A stretch of DNA of 64,000 bases. It comes from JAKLFA01 sp964450385. GTDB lineage: Bacteria > Omnitrophota > Gorgyraeia > Zapsychrales > JANLHA01. How positions within the stretch are numbered: the first letter of the stretch is position 1; every line of letters begins with the position of its first letter. The stretch lies in the NCBI GenBank assembly GCA_964450385.1, contig CAYVEC010000002.1, positions 1 to 64,000 of the forward strand. The letters are read 5' to 3'. The notes beneath the pieces are model-generated. The model saw only the letters and a program-made list of their open reading frames with translations. It had not been told where the DNA came from and did not search any database. A program made the translations under genes and the position numbers. Below are positions 17,941 through 26,123 of the stretch, in pieces.

Positions 17941-18665
17941 AGCGCAACCTCTGTCTCAACGGGAGTCACCCGCTCCGTCTTAATCAATTGTCCTGACGGA
18001 TCAAAACGTAAAATTTCAACGAGCTGTCCATGCCGATTATACGCCTTTTTATAACGATTTGGATCGCGGTTCGTCAAATTCCACTCATACATAACCCGCC
18101 CGTCATTAAAATAAACAATTCCATGTCCCGTCTCAACCTCATCAGGCACATTTAAGGCATCACGATAGTCGATCTCCATCCGAAGGTCCCCGGATGTAAA
18201 ATATTCTTTCATCCAAACGATCTTACCGCGATCATACTCCTTAATAAAACGCAGCTGCCCTGTCTTAAAATATTCGCGATACTCCCCGTCCCAGGCCCCA
18301 TCGCGCCACTCAGCGTTCCCATATGTCTTCGTCGTCGTATTCTCAAAGGCCACCTTGCCATCCGGCACATCACCGCTCATATCAAAGATCCGTTCCCCCT
18401 GGCTCTTAAAGCGTCCGATCTGTTCTCCGTTCAGCGAGACAAAATGCAGATTGTATGTCCGGCTCGGATCCATGACCACCATCATCGTCATCTCAACCGA
18501 CGGCGCGACAATAAGCCGACCCGAGACGGTCTCGTCGTCAACCGCCTCCTCTTGAACGACAGGCTTTACCGAGACCCCCTCAAGACGGCGCATGACCACA
18601 ATATTGATCACGCACCCGGTGACCAATGCCACCCCGATCAGGATCCATGTCTTTTTCTTATCCAT
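17937..18665 (-). CDS. YwqK/MORN-like repeat protein with N-terminal membrane anchor
   Basis: A 242-residue protein with a membrane helix or uncleaved signal (about 7-26) followed by an exported domain. From about residue 115 on there are MORN-like repeats of the YwqK type (DGEYREYFKTGQLRFIKEYDRGKIVWMKEYF, with two to three units shown here only as key residues Y-x-x-G-x-L). The best known YwqK proteins are described as toxin-antitoxin immunity factors, but many secreted proteins share the repeat and no toxin is seen nearby. It is the first gene after the pilin terminator and overlaps the PilV-like gene by 4 bases, so a role in the pilus system is likely. No promoter is visible before it. Confidence 0.65.
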   Translation of the reverse strand: MDKKKTWILIGVALVTGCVINIVVMRRLEGVSVKPVVQEEAVDDETVSGRLIVAPSVEMTMMVVMDPSRTYNLHFVSLNGEQIGRFKSQGERIFDMSGDVPDGKVAFENTTTKTYGNAEWRDGAWDGEYREYFKTGQLRFIKEYDRGKIVWMKEYFTSGDLRMEIDYRDALNVPDEVETGHGIVYFNDGRVMYEWNLTNRDPNRYKKAYNRHGQLVEILRFDPSGQLIKTERVTPVETEVAL

Positions 18666-18698
18666 CTCTGCCTGCCTTCGCTCACCTTAGCTCGCCTC

Positions 18699-18734
18699 AA
18701 AAAAAGAGGGGGGCCTAATCATTAAGCCCCCCTC
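18699..18734 (-). terminator. Strong intrinsic terminator after the major pilin
   Basis: Nine-base stem GAGGGGGGC/GCCCCCCTC with an A/T-rich loop, then seven U on the minus strand. It lies 16 bases after the pilin stop. Since no promoter is seen between it and the YwqK-like gene, the minor pilin genes probably rely on read-through, which would give much more major pilin than minor pilin. Confidence 0.9.
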
Positions 18735-18749
18735 ACAGCACCCAACTCG

Positions 18750-19187
18750 TTACGGAGCTGGTTCCGGCTCAGGTTCAGCAGCCGCAACCCTCTCCAAGAT
18801 ACCGCCTGTGGTGATGCTGAAAATAACATCATCAGCACCTTCGGGCTTGGTCACAAGCGTCGCCACGAATTCATAGGCAGCGTCTGTGGCCGTGGGCCAG
18901 GTATACTCAAACCCTGAGATTGTACCTTCGCCTACATACGCACGATTGAGATACGGCGGATTGGCCTCCGTCAGATCCGCCAATGCTGTCGGATAATTGC
19001 CGTTGTGCGATGACGCATAGGTCTCGGCTGCGGTTGATAGTGTCCGCAGGGTGCTCTGCGCCAACGCCTCGTTGGCCGTCATCCTGGCTCGCAAGAGGTT
19101 CGGGATCGCAATGATCGCCAACAGCGCGATGATCGCGACCACGATCATAATCTCGACGAGCGTGAAACCACGTTGATACCTTCTCAT
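18750..19187 (-). CDS. pilA: Major type IV pilin (PilA/GspG-like)
   Basis: Pilin subunit of 145 residues. The short leader MRRYQRG is cut before FTLVEIMIVVAIIALLAIIAIPN, the classical hydrophobic assembly helix with Glu at +5 and Pro at +22. The mature body (about 115 residues) ends in an unusual acidic Pro-rich repeat AEPEPEPAP. No C-terminal cysteine pair is present, so it resembles the short geopilin/pseudopilin type. The ATG at 19187 has AAGGAGG 6 bases upstream; the open frame extends 20 codons further but without signals. The leader carries a cyclic-di-GMP-type riboswitch and two promoters. Confidence 0.92.
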   Translation of the reverse strand: MRRYQRGFTLVEIMIVVAIIALLAIIAIPNLLRARMTANEALAQSTLRTLSTAAETYASSHNGNYPTALADLTEANPPYLNRAYVGEGTISGFEYTWPTATDAAYEFVATLVTKPEGADDVIFSITTGGILERVAAAEPEPEPAP

Positions 19188-19355
19188 CTTTCCCTCCTTG
19201 TACGTTGACGTACGTTCTCCCCAACCTCCTGCCGCCTGGCCGGGCATTGCGTCGTCACGTGCCGAGAGAAAAAAGAAAAGATAACTACATTTATCCCGTC
19301 ACCCAGACGCCTAATGCCTTAACCATTTGGCCCTAAAAGATTTACCAACTTTTGT

Positions 19356-19383
19356 ATAATATCACACAGACAGCGTGTGTCAA
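19356..19383 (-). promoter_or_regulatory. Second (proximal) pilin promoter, downstream of the riboswitch terminator
   Basis: Minus-strand -35 TTGACA (19378-19383), 16-base spacer, -10 TATTAT (19356-19361). It starts transcription after the riboswitch and its terminator, so it would give riboswitch-independent pilin mRNA with a 5' leader of about 160 bases. Confidence 0.65.
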
Positions 19384-19411
19384 TCGGTAAACCAAAAACT
19401 TCAGACAGAAT

Positions 19412-19442
19412 AAAAAAACCCTATTCACAGGGTCAAATAGGG
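19412..19442 (-). terminator. Riboswitch expression-platform terminator
   Basis: Stem CCCTATT/AATAGGG (7 bp, 10-base loop) followed by seven U on the minus strand, 28 bases after the aptamer. The 5' arm CCCTAT is also complementary to ATAGGG inside the aptamer (19490-19495), so aptamer folding and terminator formation may be linked. Confidence 0.8.
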
Positions 19443-19470
19443 CACAGTTCCATTATATTAAAACTTCTTT

Positions 19471-19560
19471 ATTAATGGCAACTGGCTGCCCCTATCCACG
19501 ATAGTCGGGCCCTCTAGCTTTGTGTCCCATCCTTCCGAATGGTTTACCTTGAGCATTAAA
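19471..19560 (-). ncRNA. Cyclic-di-GMP-I (GEMM-I) riboswitch
   Basis: On the minus strand the order of elements matches the GEMM-I aptamer: closing stem P1 (TTTAATG/CATTAAT), then GGTAAACC, the first hairpin CCATTC-GGAA-GGATGG with a GNRA tetraloop, the core GGGACACAAAGC, a second hairpin, the receptor-like GGGGCAGCC and GTTGCC. Against Vibrio Vc2 as I remember it, the first A of CAAAGC is A47. The position equivalent to G20 is G, which favours cyclic di-GMP over the 3',3'-cGAMP variants that carry A. The segment lies behind its own promoter, ahead of a terminator and the major pilin, a classical location for this RNA. Confidence 0.88.
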
Positions 19561-19571
19561 CACCTTTTTCA

Positions 19572-19583
19572 AAGAACGTTCTT
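19572..19583. promoter_or_regulatory. Perfect 12-base palindrome near the riboswitch transcription start
   Basis: AAGAACGTTCTT lies about 5-15 bases after the predicted start site of the distal pilin promoter. It could be an operator or a small hairpin in the RNA leader. No factor can be named. Confidence 0.35.
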
Positions 19584-19594
19584 CCGACACTACA

Positions 19595-19624
19595 AGTATA
19601 GTCTAGGCCTATCGCAAAAGTCAA
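19595..19624 (-). promoter_or_regulatory. Distal pilin promoter, upstream of the riboswitch
   Basis: Minus-strand -35 TTGACT (19619-19624), 18-base spacer, -10 TATACT (19595-19600). The predicted start is near 19588, about 28 bases before the aptamer. The rest of 19188-19683 holds the aptamer, its terminator, the second promoter, and a small GTACG/CGTAC hairpin just before the pilin ribosome-binding site; no gene is seen in it. Confidence 0.7.
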
Positions 19625-19683
19625 GGGCACCAAAAGTAGCAAAAATATAATGATTTAAATAAAATTTGTAAAAAATGAAGGGA

Positions 19684-21375
19684 TTACTGCATCTGCGCCT
19701 CGAGAAGTCCGAGTTTGTCCACTAAGCCGCGGTTCTCCTTCTCTAATATCTCAAGATAACTCGCCAGCTCTTTCATCTCCATGGCCGCCTCATCACGATC
19801 CAAACTATCGGCACGGTATTTCTGCTGGGCAATCTCCAGCGAACCCTTCAACGCCTTCTGGCGGGCCCGCAAGGCAGCCAGGGCCTGCTCCCTGGCCTGT
19901 TTATTTTCAACCGCCTTCACCTTGGCCTGGTCCCTCTCTTCAGCCAAAACCTGCGCCTGCTTCGCGCCCTCTGCCACATCGGTCTCAAGTTCCTTGAGCC
20001 GCTGGCTCAATGATGTCTCCTCGGCTGTCACACGCTCGAGCAGGCGAGACCGATCCGTCATCTCCCGCTCCGCCGCCTTCCGCACCGCCTCCCTCGTCTC
20101 CTCAGCGAACCGCTGTTTGGCCCGCTGGGCTAAAAGATTCTGATATTCACTGCCGAACACCTTCTGCCGCATCCTCCCCGTCTCCTCGGCAGCGCCGGCC
20201 ACGCGTGATGCCATCACCGCGAGCTCCGCCTTAAGCCCTTCCATGTCGCCTCGCAACCGAGCCGTCTCAGCCTCTTGGGCCGCGATCTCGCGCCCGATAT
20301 CCGCCGAGTCCGACTGAAGGATCCGCTGCCGCGCAGCCAATTGTTCCTGCTCCCCAACGAGAACCAGTCGCTGATGGTCTGCCCCCGCGACCCCATCTTC
20401 GGCCGAGCGCTTGATCTCAAGGAACCGCGCCCGAGCGCGGAGCAACTCATTATGCTCACGGACCTGGGCCCGCAGGCGCTCTAAGGCCTCAGCCTGTCGG
20501 TCAAAATCAGCGGTGATCTCCCGACGGACACGGGCCATGTCAGCGCTCGCCTCGCGGAGCGATTGACTATACTGACGAAGCCCCGCAACCTTGAGTTCCG
20601 CTTCCTTCACCACGGAACGACCCTCACTGCGATAACGGCTCTTATGGCGCTCTAATAATGCGTATTGATCTTCAGCCTCTCGGATCTCTAGACGAAGGAG
20701 CGAGGCTCGCTCCTCAAGCCCCGACCGCTGGCGGAGGGTCTTTTCCTTTAAACCCAGCTGATGGGTCCGCTCGACGTCAAGAAGATCGGCGTCGCCCTCT
20801 TTCGCAAAGATCCGCCGCCGGACATCCTGGACCATCTCACGGAGCTTAACGCGCTCTTCGGAATAATAATCCAGCAATTCATTCGGCGCGCGTCGAAGAC
20901 CCCGCTCCTTAAGGACCTTGATCTCGGGGGTCAGGGCCTCGATCGTCTGCTGAGCGAGACGCTGTTCCTGAGTCTCCCTCTCGATCCGCTGGGCCACCCC
21001 GTCCTTCTCGAGAGTCAAAAAACGCTGGCGTTCTAAAATATTCGCGGCATGTTTGCGAAGGCCATCGAGTTCCCGGCCCTCGGCCTTGATTGTATTCCTC
21101 ATCACGGCGGCCTCTTCCATCAAACGAGTCCGCCGATCGCTGAACGAACGCGATTCGTCACGAATAAAGATCATCCTTTTTCGAAGGGCATCGTTCTTTC
21201 CGGCAAGCTGCTGGTTCTGATCAACCAATCCCTTGATCTTCTCCTGAAGGTCGATGAGGGTATATTCAAGGAGGTCATCGGCGCTCATCCCGCCCTGCTG
21301 AGCGTGGGCGCCCACGGCCCAGACGCCGACGGCCACGATCGCCACAATGATGTTCAACCCCCTCTGTCCCCGCAT
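19684..21375 (-). CDS. Exported long coiled-coil protein of the pilus locus
   Basis: Not recognised as a known family. The 563-residue protein has a signal peptide (RGLNIIVAIVAVGVWAVGAHA, cut before QQGG) and then almost unbroken heptad-rich helix with many Glu, Arg, Lys, Gln and Ala, broken by short Gly/Pro-containing hinges near residues 160 and 340. No enzyme motif is visible. The ATG at 21375 is chosen: GGAGGGG stands 6 bases before it, while the GTG five codons earlier lacks one. It lies 17 bases after pilC and just before the pilin control region. A periplasmic structural or tethering role in the pilus apparatus is plausible but unproven. Confidence 0.75.
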   Translation of the reverse strand: MRGQRGLNIIVAIVAVGVWAVGAHAQQGGMSADDLLEYTLIDLQEKIKGLVDQNQQLAGKNDALRKRMIFIRDESRSFSDRRTRLMEEAAVMRNTIKAEGRELDGLRKHAANILERQRFLTLEKDGVAQRIERETQEQRLAQQTIEALTPEIKVLKERGLRRAPNELLDYYSEERVKLREMVQDVRRRIFAKEGDADLLDVERTHQLGLKEKTLRQRSGLEERASLLRLEIREAEDQYALLERHKSRYRSEGRSVVKEAELKVAGLRQYSQSLREASADMARVRREITADFDRQAEALERLRAQVREHNELLRARARFLEIKRSAEDGVAGADHQRLVLVGEQEQLAARQRILQSDSADIGREIAAQEAETARLRGDMEGLKAELAVMASRVAGAAEETGRMRQKVFGSEYQNLLAQRAKQRFAEETREAVRKAAEREMTDRSRLLERVTAEETSLSQRLKELETDVAEGAKQAQVLAEERDQAKVKAVENKQAREQALAALRARQKALKGSLEIAQQKYRADSLDRDEAAMEMKELASYLEILEKENRGLVDKLGLLEAQMQ

Positions 21376-21392
21376 CGTCAGCCCCTCCACCC

Positions 21393-22598
21393 CTACTTAA
21401 TCATCTGAGTCAGACTCAAGATCGGCATAAACAAGGCGATCACGATGAACCCAATGACAACGCCCAAGACAACAATGATCACCGGTTCGATAATGCTCGT
21501 CAGACTCGCAACAGCGGCATCGACCTGGTCCTCATAAAACTCCGCAAGCTTGGTCAGCATCTTTTCAAGCTGACCGGATTTTTCGCCGATCGAGATCATC
21601 CGCGTCACCATCGGCGGGAAGACCGGACTTTTCATCAGTTGCGTGGCGATGCTATCGCCTTCACGAACGCTGTTTTTGACCGATTCGATGACGAGCTCGA
21701 TCTCGCGATTGCCGCTCGTCCTGCCGACGATGTCAAGCGACTCAAGGATCGGCACACCGGTCTGGAGCAGGATCGCGAGCGTCCGGCTGAACCGGCTGAT
21801 CACCGCCTTGCAGATGAGTTCTCCAAAAAGCGGGATGCGGAGCATCAGGCGGTCGATCGCCAACCGCCCCGCCGAGGTCCGATACCATCGCGCCAGAAAG
21901 AAAATGCCGACGACCAACGCCCCGAAGATCCACAACAAGTATTTCTTGAGAAAATCGCTCATGTCGATCAGGATCTGGGTCATCCAGGGGAGCTCTGTGT
22001 CGAACGATTCATAGATCTCGGCAAAGGCCGGGACCATCTTCACGAGCAGGAGCGTGGTGATCCCGATGGCGACACACACAACAACCGCGGGATAGGTCAA
22101 GGCCGAAATGACCTTGCGGCGCAGTTTCGCGCTTTTCTCAAGATACCCCGAGATCCGGTCCAGGATCTTGCTCAAGACCCCGCCGGTCTCGCCGACCTTC
22201 ACCATGTTCACAAAGAGATTATCAAACACCTTCGGATGTTTGGCGAAGGCGGCCGACAGACTACTGCCCAATTGAATGTCCTCGCGGAGTGAGCCGATGA
22301 CCATCCTAAAATACGGATGGGTCATCTGCTCTTCAAGGGCCTCTAGGCACTGGAGGATCGGAATGCCCGCCTCGACCATCGTCGCAAGCTGCCGGGAAAA
22401 AATAACAAGGTCATCGGATTTGACCTTCTTCCGTTGAAAGGAGAACGCAATCCCCTTCTGCCTCACCTCGACGATCGAAACGACCATCAGGTTGCGGTTG
22501 CGGAGCTCGGAGACCACTCCTTTTTCATTATCAGCGGTGACGGAACCCATCACGGTCTGGGCATTATGGTCCTTCGCGACATACTTATAAGTCGGCAT
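21393..22598 (-). CDS. pilC: Type IV pilus inner-membrane platform protein (PilC/GspF)
   Basis: Polytopic platform that couples the ATPase to pilin assembly. The short N-terminal region (YKYVAKD, about 1-60) is followed by two T2SSF cytoplasmic domains (about 70-190 and 270-390). Each carries the conserved FSRQLATMVEAGIPILQCLE or FSRTLAILLQTGVPILESLD stretch and a GE(T/K)(G/S)G element, and each is followed by a membrane segment. The last helix ends in FIVIALFMPILSL. The length (401) is typical. AGAGGG precedes the ATG. It sits 92 bases after the ATPase gene; a small inverted repeat lies between, without a clear terminator. Confidence 0.95.
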   Translation of the reverse strand: MPTYKYVAKDHNAQTVMGSVTADNEKGVVSELRNRNLMVVSIVEVRQKGIAFSFQRKKVKSDDLVIFSRQLATMVEAGIPILQCLEALEEQMTHPYFRMVIGSLREDIQLGSSLSAAFAKHPKVFDNLFVNMVKVGETGGVLSKILDRISGYLEKSAKLRRKVISALTYPAVVVCVAIGITTLLLVKMVPAFAEIYESFDTELPWMTQILIDMSDFLKKYLLWIFGALVVGIFFLARWYRTSAGRLAIDRLMLRIPLFGELICKAVISRFSRTLAILLQTGVPILESLDIVGRTSGNREIELVIESVKNSVREGDSIATQLMKSPVFPPMVTRMISIGEKSGQLEKMLTKLAEFYEDQVDAAVASLTSIIEPVIIVVLGVVIGFIVIALFMPILSLTQMIK

Positions 22599-22690
22599 TG
22601 CAATCCCTCTTATAATATGATGATTACAAAAAATATTTTATCATGTTTGTATCTTCAGAATATTGATTTCTGAGATTTCTTTACGCCGGA

Positions 22691-24400
22691 TCAAATGTCG
22701 CTCGTTGCGATCCGAAGGGCCTCCTCAAGACTCGTGAGACCCGCAGCGCACTTTCCGATCACATCATCCCACAACGTGACCATCCCTCGGTCCGCGCAGG
22801 CGTACTTTTTGATCGCATCCGATGATTCGCCCCGAATGAGCATCGTGCGCACCGCATCATCGATCTCGAGGACCTCGGTGACCCCGAGACGGCCATGATA
22901 TCCCGTGCCGCGGCAGATGTCGCATCCCCGGGCGCGATAAAAAATCGTTCCGGGAGGAGCCTCGACGTGCAACCGCGCCAAGGCATCGGCGGGAACATCC
23001 TCGCGCTCCTTACAATGACTGCAAAGACGACGGCAGAGACGCTGGGCGCACACAAGGACGAGACTCGATGCAACAAGGAACGGCTCAATCCCCATATCAA
23101 CAAGCCGGGTCAAGGCGCCGGCGGCATCGTTCGTGTGCAGGGTCGAGAGCACGAGCTGGCCGGTCAGCGCTGCCTTGATCGCAATATCCGCGGTCTCACC
23201 ATCGCGGATCTCGCCGACCATGACGACGTCGGGACTCTGACGAAGGATCGCACGAAGGGCCGAGGCAAAGGTCAGTCCGATTTCAGGCCGGGCCTCGATC
23301 TGGGTCAACCCCTCGACAAGGTATTCAACCGGGTCTTCGACCGTAATGATGTTCCGGTCAACGGTGTTCAATTCATTGATGACCGAATACAAGGTCGTCG
23401 ACTTTCCACTCCCCGTCGGTCCGGTCACCAAGAGCATCCCGAAGGGTTTATACATCCCCTCCTTCAGGACCTCGGTAGCCCGCGGCGAAAACCCCAGACC
23501 GCTTAATCCCACACTCAAATTTTTCTTATCAAGAACACGCAGGACCACCTTCTGCCCGAACGTCGTCGGCAGGAGGGACACGCGGAAATCTACTTCCGTC
23601 GAAGAGAACCTCATCTTGAACCGTCCATCCTGAGGGGCCCGCGTCTGCGTAATATCAACGCGGGACATAATCTTAATTCGAACGATCACCGCGTTCTGAT
23701 TGTCTTTCGGCACATTCATAATATCTTGGAGAACTCCGTCGATGCGGAAACGCACCCGCATCCCTTCGGGGGCCGGCTCGAGATGGATGTCCGAGGCACG
23801 TTGGCGAAGGGCCTCTTTGATCATAAGATTAACCAGCCGAATGATCGGCGCCTGTTCGCCCTCATCGGCCCCTCCGTCGGCCACGTGATTGTCGGCCCGT
23901 TCGGTCACGATCTCAAAGTCCTTCAAATCGATATCACGGCTGAGATCACGGACACTGTCCGTAACCGCACCGCTGTAATAATCCTCGATCGCCTGCATAA
24001 TATCGGTTTCCGTCCCCATCACCATATCGATGTCGTGCCCGGTAATATTCTTCAGGTCATCCGTCACAAACACATTGAGGGGATCAGCGATCGCGACCGT
24101 GATCGTGTCTTTCAGACGAGAGAGGGGGACAATGTGATACTGCCGGGCGACGCGCTCGGGAACCAGATTCTTCAGTTCAGGACTGATCTTATATTTCTTT
24201 AAATTAATGAACGGGATCCTGAGCTCCTTCACGAGCGAGGTCAGCATGTCCTCTTCTTTGATCAGCCCCTTCTCGATCAGAGCCCGATCCAGAGAGATCC
24301 CCCGGCTCTCCTGAAGGGCGATCGCCGACTCGATCTCCTTCTGCGGGATCTTTAATGACTCGATCAGGGCCTTAATGATCTTTTGCTTTAACGTATCCAC
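22691..24400 (-). CDS. pilB: PilB/GspE-type assembly ATPase (copy 1)
   Basis: Hexameric motor that powers pilus extension. An N-terminal MshEN-like domain (about 1-145) leads to the T2SSE ATPase with Walker A GPTGSGKST (327-335), an Asp-box, Walker B (VVMVGEIRD, about 390-398), a His-box (TLHTND) and a tetracysteine zinc site (CxxC ... CDIC). The N-domain lacks the RLG-type residues expected for cyclic-di-GMP binding (it reads IIKALIESL and LDRALIEKG). It sits 4 bases after a second, related ATPase. Which copy serves pili and which a secretion function cannot be decided. Confidence 0.93.
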   Translation of the reverse strand: MDTLKQKIIKALIESLKIPQKEIESAIALQESRGISLDRALIEKGLIKEEDMLTSLVKELRIPFINLKKYKISPELKNLVPERVARQYHIVPLSRLKDTITVAIADPLNVFVTDDLKNITGHDIDMVMGTETDIMQAIEDYYSGAVTDSVRDLSRDIDLKDFEIVTERADNHVADGGADEGEQAPIIRLVNLMIKEALRQRASDIHLEPAPEGMRVRFRIDGVLQDIMNVPKDNQNAVIVRIKIMSRVDITQTRAPQDGRFKMRFSSTEVDFRVSLLPTTFGQKVVLRVLDKKNLSVGLSGLGFSPRATEVLKEGMYKPFGMLLVTGPTGSGKSTTLYSVINELNTVDRNIITVEDPVEYLVEGLTQIEARPEIGLTFASALRAILRQSPDVVMVGEIRDGETADIAIKAALTGQLVLSTLHTNDAAGALTRLVDMGIEPFLVASSLVLVCAQRLCRRLCSHCKEREDVPADALARLHVEAPPGTIFYRARGCDICRGTGYHGRLGVTEVLEIDDAVRTMLIRGESSDAIKKYACADRGMVTLWDDVIGKCAAGLTSLEEALRIATSDI

Positions 24401-24404
24401 GTTA

Positions 24405-26120
24405 TTACCCTATTCCTTCGTCAGGCGCGGTGACACGCAGAACCTCCTCAAGCGAGGTGTGCCCAGCCACCGCCTTCAAAAGCCCGTCCTCACGCATCGT
24501 CCGCATCCCTTCTCGCCGTCCGACCTCTTTGATCTTAAGCTCCCCGGACTGATGGAGGATCTCTTCACGCACCGGGGCCGTGAGGACGAGAAGCTCGCAA
24601 ATAACAACCCGGCCGACATACCCAGTATTAAGGCACTCGGGACACCCCCTGCCGCGATACAGGCGGAACGTCTTCTCACCTAAGAGGGCCGTCAACCCCA
24701 CCCGGCGAGCGAGCTCCGGCACAACCTCATACGATTCGCGGCATCGCGGACAGATCCGCCGGACAAGACGCTGCCCGGTGATCGCCAGGACCGAAGAGCA
24801 CAGGAGAAACGGCTCGATCCCCATGTTCATCATGCGGATGATCGACCCTGCCGCCGTTGTCGTATGCAGGGAACTTAAGACCAGATGCCCAGTCAGCGCG
24901 GCCTTGACCGCGATATCCAGGGTCTCGGTATCCCGGATCTCACCGATCATGATGATATCAGGATCCTGCCGGAGGATCGAACGCAGGGCCGAGGCAAAGG
25001 TCAAACCTACCGACGGCCGGACATTCACCTGATTGATGCCCTTGACCTGATATTCAACCGGGTCCTCGACCGTGATGATGTTCTTCCCTGGAGAATCGAC
25101 AAATTTCAGAACGGAATACAGGGTCGTGGTCTTCCCGCTCCCCGTCGGACCGCACGAGAGGATCATCCCGTGGGGATGGAGCGAGACCTCCTTGAGACGG
25201 GCCAGATCCGACTCCTCAAACCCAAGCTTCTCAAGGTCCAACGCCCCAGCGGATTTGTCAAGGACGCGGAGCACGATCTTCTCACCGAACGCCGTCGGCA
25301 AGACATTGACACGGAAATCAATCTCACGGCCGTTGACCACGGTCTTGAACCGCCCGTCCTGCGGCAACCGGTGCTCCGAAATATCAAGATTGGAAACAAC
25401 CTTAATCCGTGAAATGATCGGCTGATGCAGGGCCTTGGCCATCTGATCGATCTCGCGAATGATACCGTCGATACGATACCGAATACGGAGCGTCGCCTCC
25501 ATCGGTTCGATGAACACATCGCTCGCCTTCGCAAGGACCGACTGATGAATGATCGTGTCCGTCAACTTGATCATCGGGGCGTCCTGGACGATGTCCGTCA
25601 CCTTAACATCACCCACCCCGTCACTCTTCACGAGCTCGCCGTCCTCAGAGATGTCTTTAATGATGTCCTTAAGGGCCGCGCTCGTATCGGCAGAATAATA
25701 TTTATCGATGGTCTGTTGGATCTGGGCCGAACGACCGATGATCGGAATGATGTTCAGGCCTGTCAGGACCTGGACATTATCGATCGCAAAAATATTGAGG
25801 GGATCGGCCATGGCGAGGGTGAGGTTATCCCCCATCCGCGAGACCGGCATGATCTTGTTTTTCTCGGCGACAGCGCGCGGGATGATCTTGACGACCTCGG
25901 GATCGATGCGCAGGCGCGAGATGTCGATCGGCGGCATCCCAAGCCCCTCGCTTAACGCATGGGTCAGATCGTCCTCGGTCACCAGCTTCATCTGAACCAG
26001 GATCCGGCTCAGCTCGCCCCCGGATTTCTTTTGCTCATCGAGGGCCCGCTGAAGGTCCGCCTCTTTGATGATCTGATCCCTGATCAGGACCTGCTGTAAA
26101 CGTTCCTTGAGCGAGAACAT
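24405..26120 (-). CDS. PilB/GspE-type assembly ATPase (copy 2)
   Basis: Second motor ATPase of 571 residues, paralogous to its downstream neighbour. N-domain at 1-145, Walker A GPTGSGKTT (324-332), Walker B (IIMIGEIRD), His-box (SLHTTT), a zinc site CPRC ... CPEC. Its MshEN-like part has LQQVLIRDQ and LSRILVQMK where binding members carry LG. There is no PilT-like retraction ATPase in the window, so the pair may work as a hetero-oligomer or serve separate machines. The start follows the stop of the small MshEN-like gene by 3 bases. Confidence 0.92.
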   Translation of the reverse strand: MFSLKERLQQVLIRDQIIKEADLQRALDEQKKSGGELSRILVQMKLVTEDDLTHALSEGLGMPPIDISRLRIDPEVVKIIPRAVAEKNKIMPVSRMGDNLTLAMADPLNIFAIDNVQVLTGLNIIPIIGRSAQIQQTIDKYYSADTSAALKDIIKDISEDGELVKSDGVGDVKVTDIVQDAPMIKLTDTIIHQSVLAKASDVFIEPMEATLRIRYRIDGIIREIDQMAKALHQPIISRIKVVSNLDISEHRLPQDGRFKTVVNGREIDFRVNVLPTAFGEKIVLRVLDKSAGALDLEKLGFEESDLARLKEVSLHPHGMILSCGPTGSGKTTTLYSVLKFVDSPGKNIITVEDPVEYQVKGINQVNVRPSVGLTFASALRSILRQDPDIIMIGEIRDTETLDIAVKAALTGHLVLSSLHTTTAAGSIIRMMNMGIEPFLLCSSVLAITGQRLVRRICPRCRESYEVVPELARRVGLTALLGEKTFRLYRGRGCPECLNTGYVGRVVICELLVLTAPVREEILHQSGELKIKEVGRREGMRTMREDGLLKAVAGHTSLEEVLRVTAPDEGIG

Positions 26121-26123
26121 GCC

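Noticed and set aside
17937..18665. YwqK-like protein as antitoxin of a toxin-antitoxin pair
   Set aside because: It has a membrane anchor, and its neighbours are pilins; no toxin candidate is present.
19471..19560. GEMM-Ib (3',3'-cGAMP) subtype of the riboswitch
   Set aside because: The base aligned to position 20 is G rather than A, so cyclic di-GMP is the better guess, though selectivity needs a binding test.
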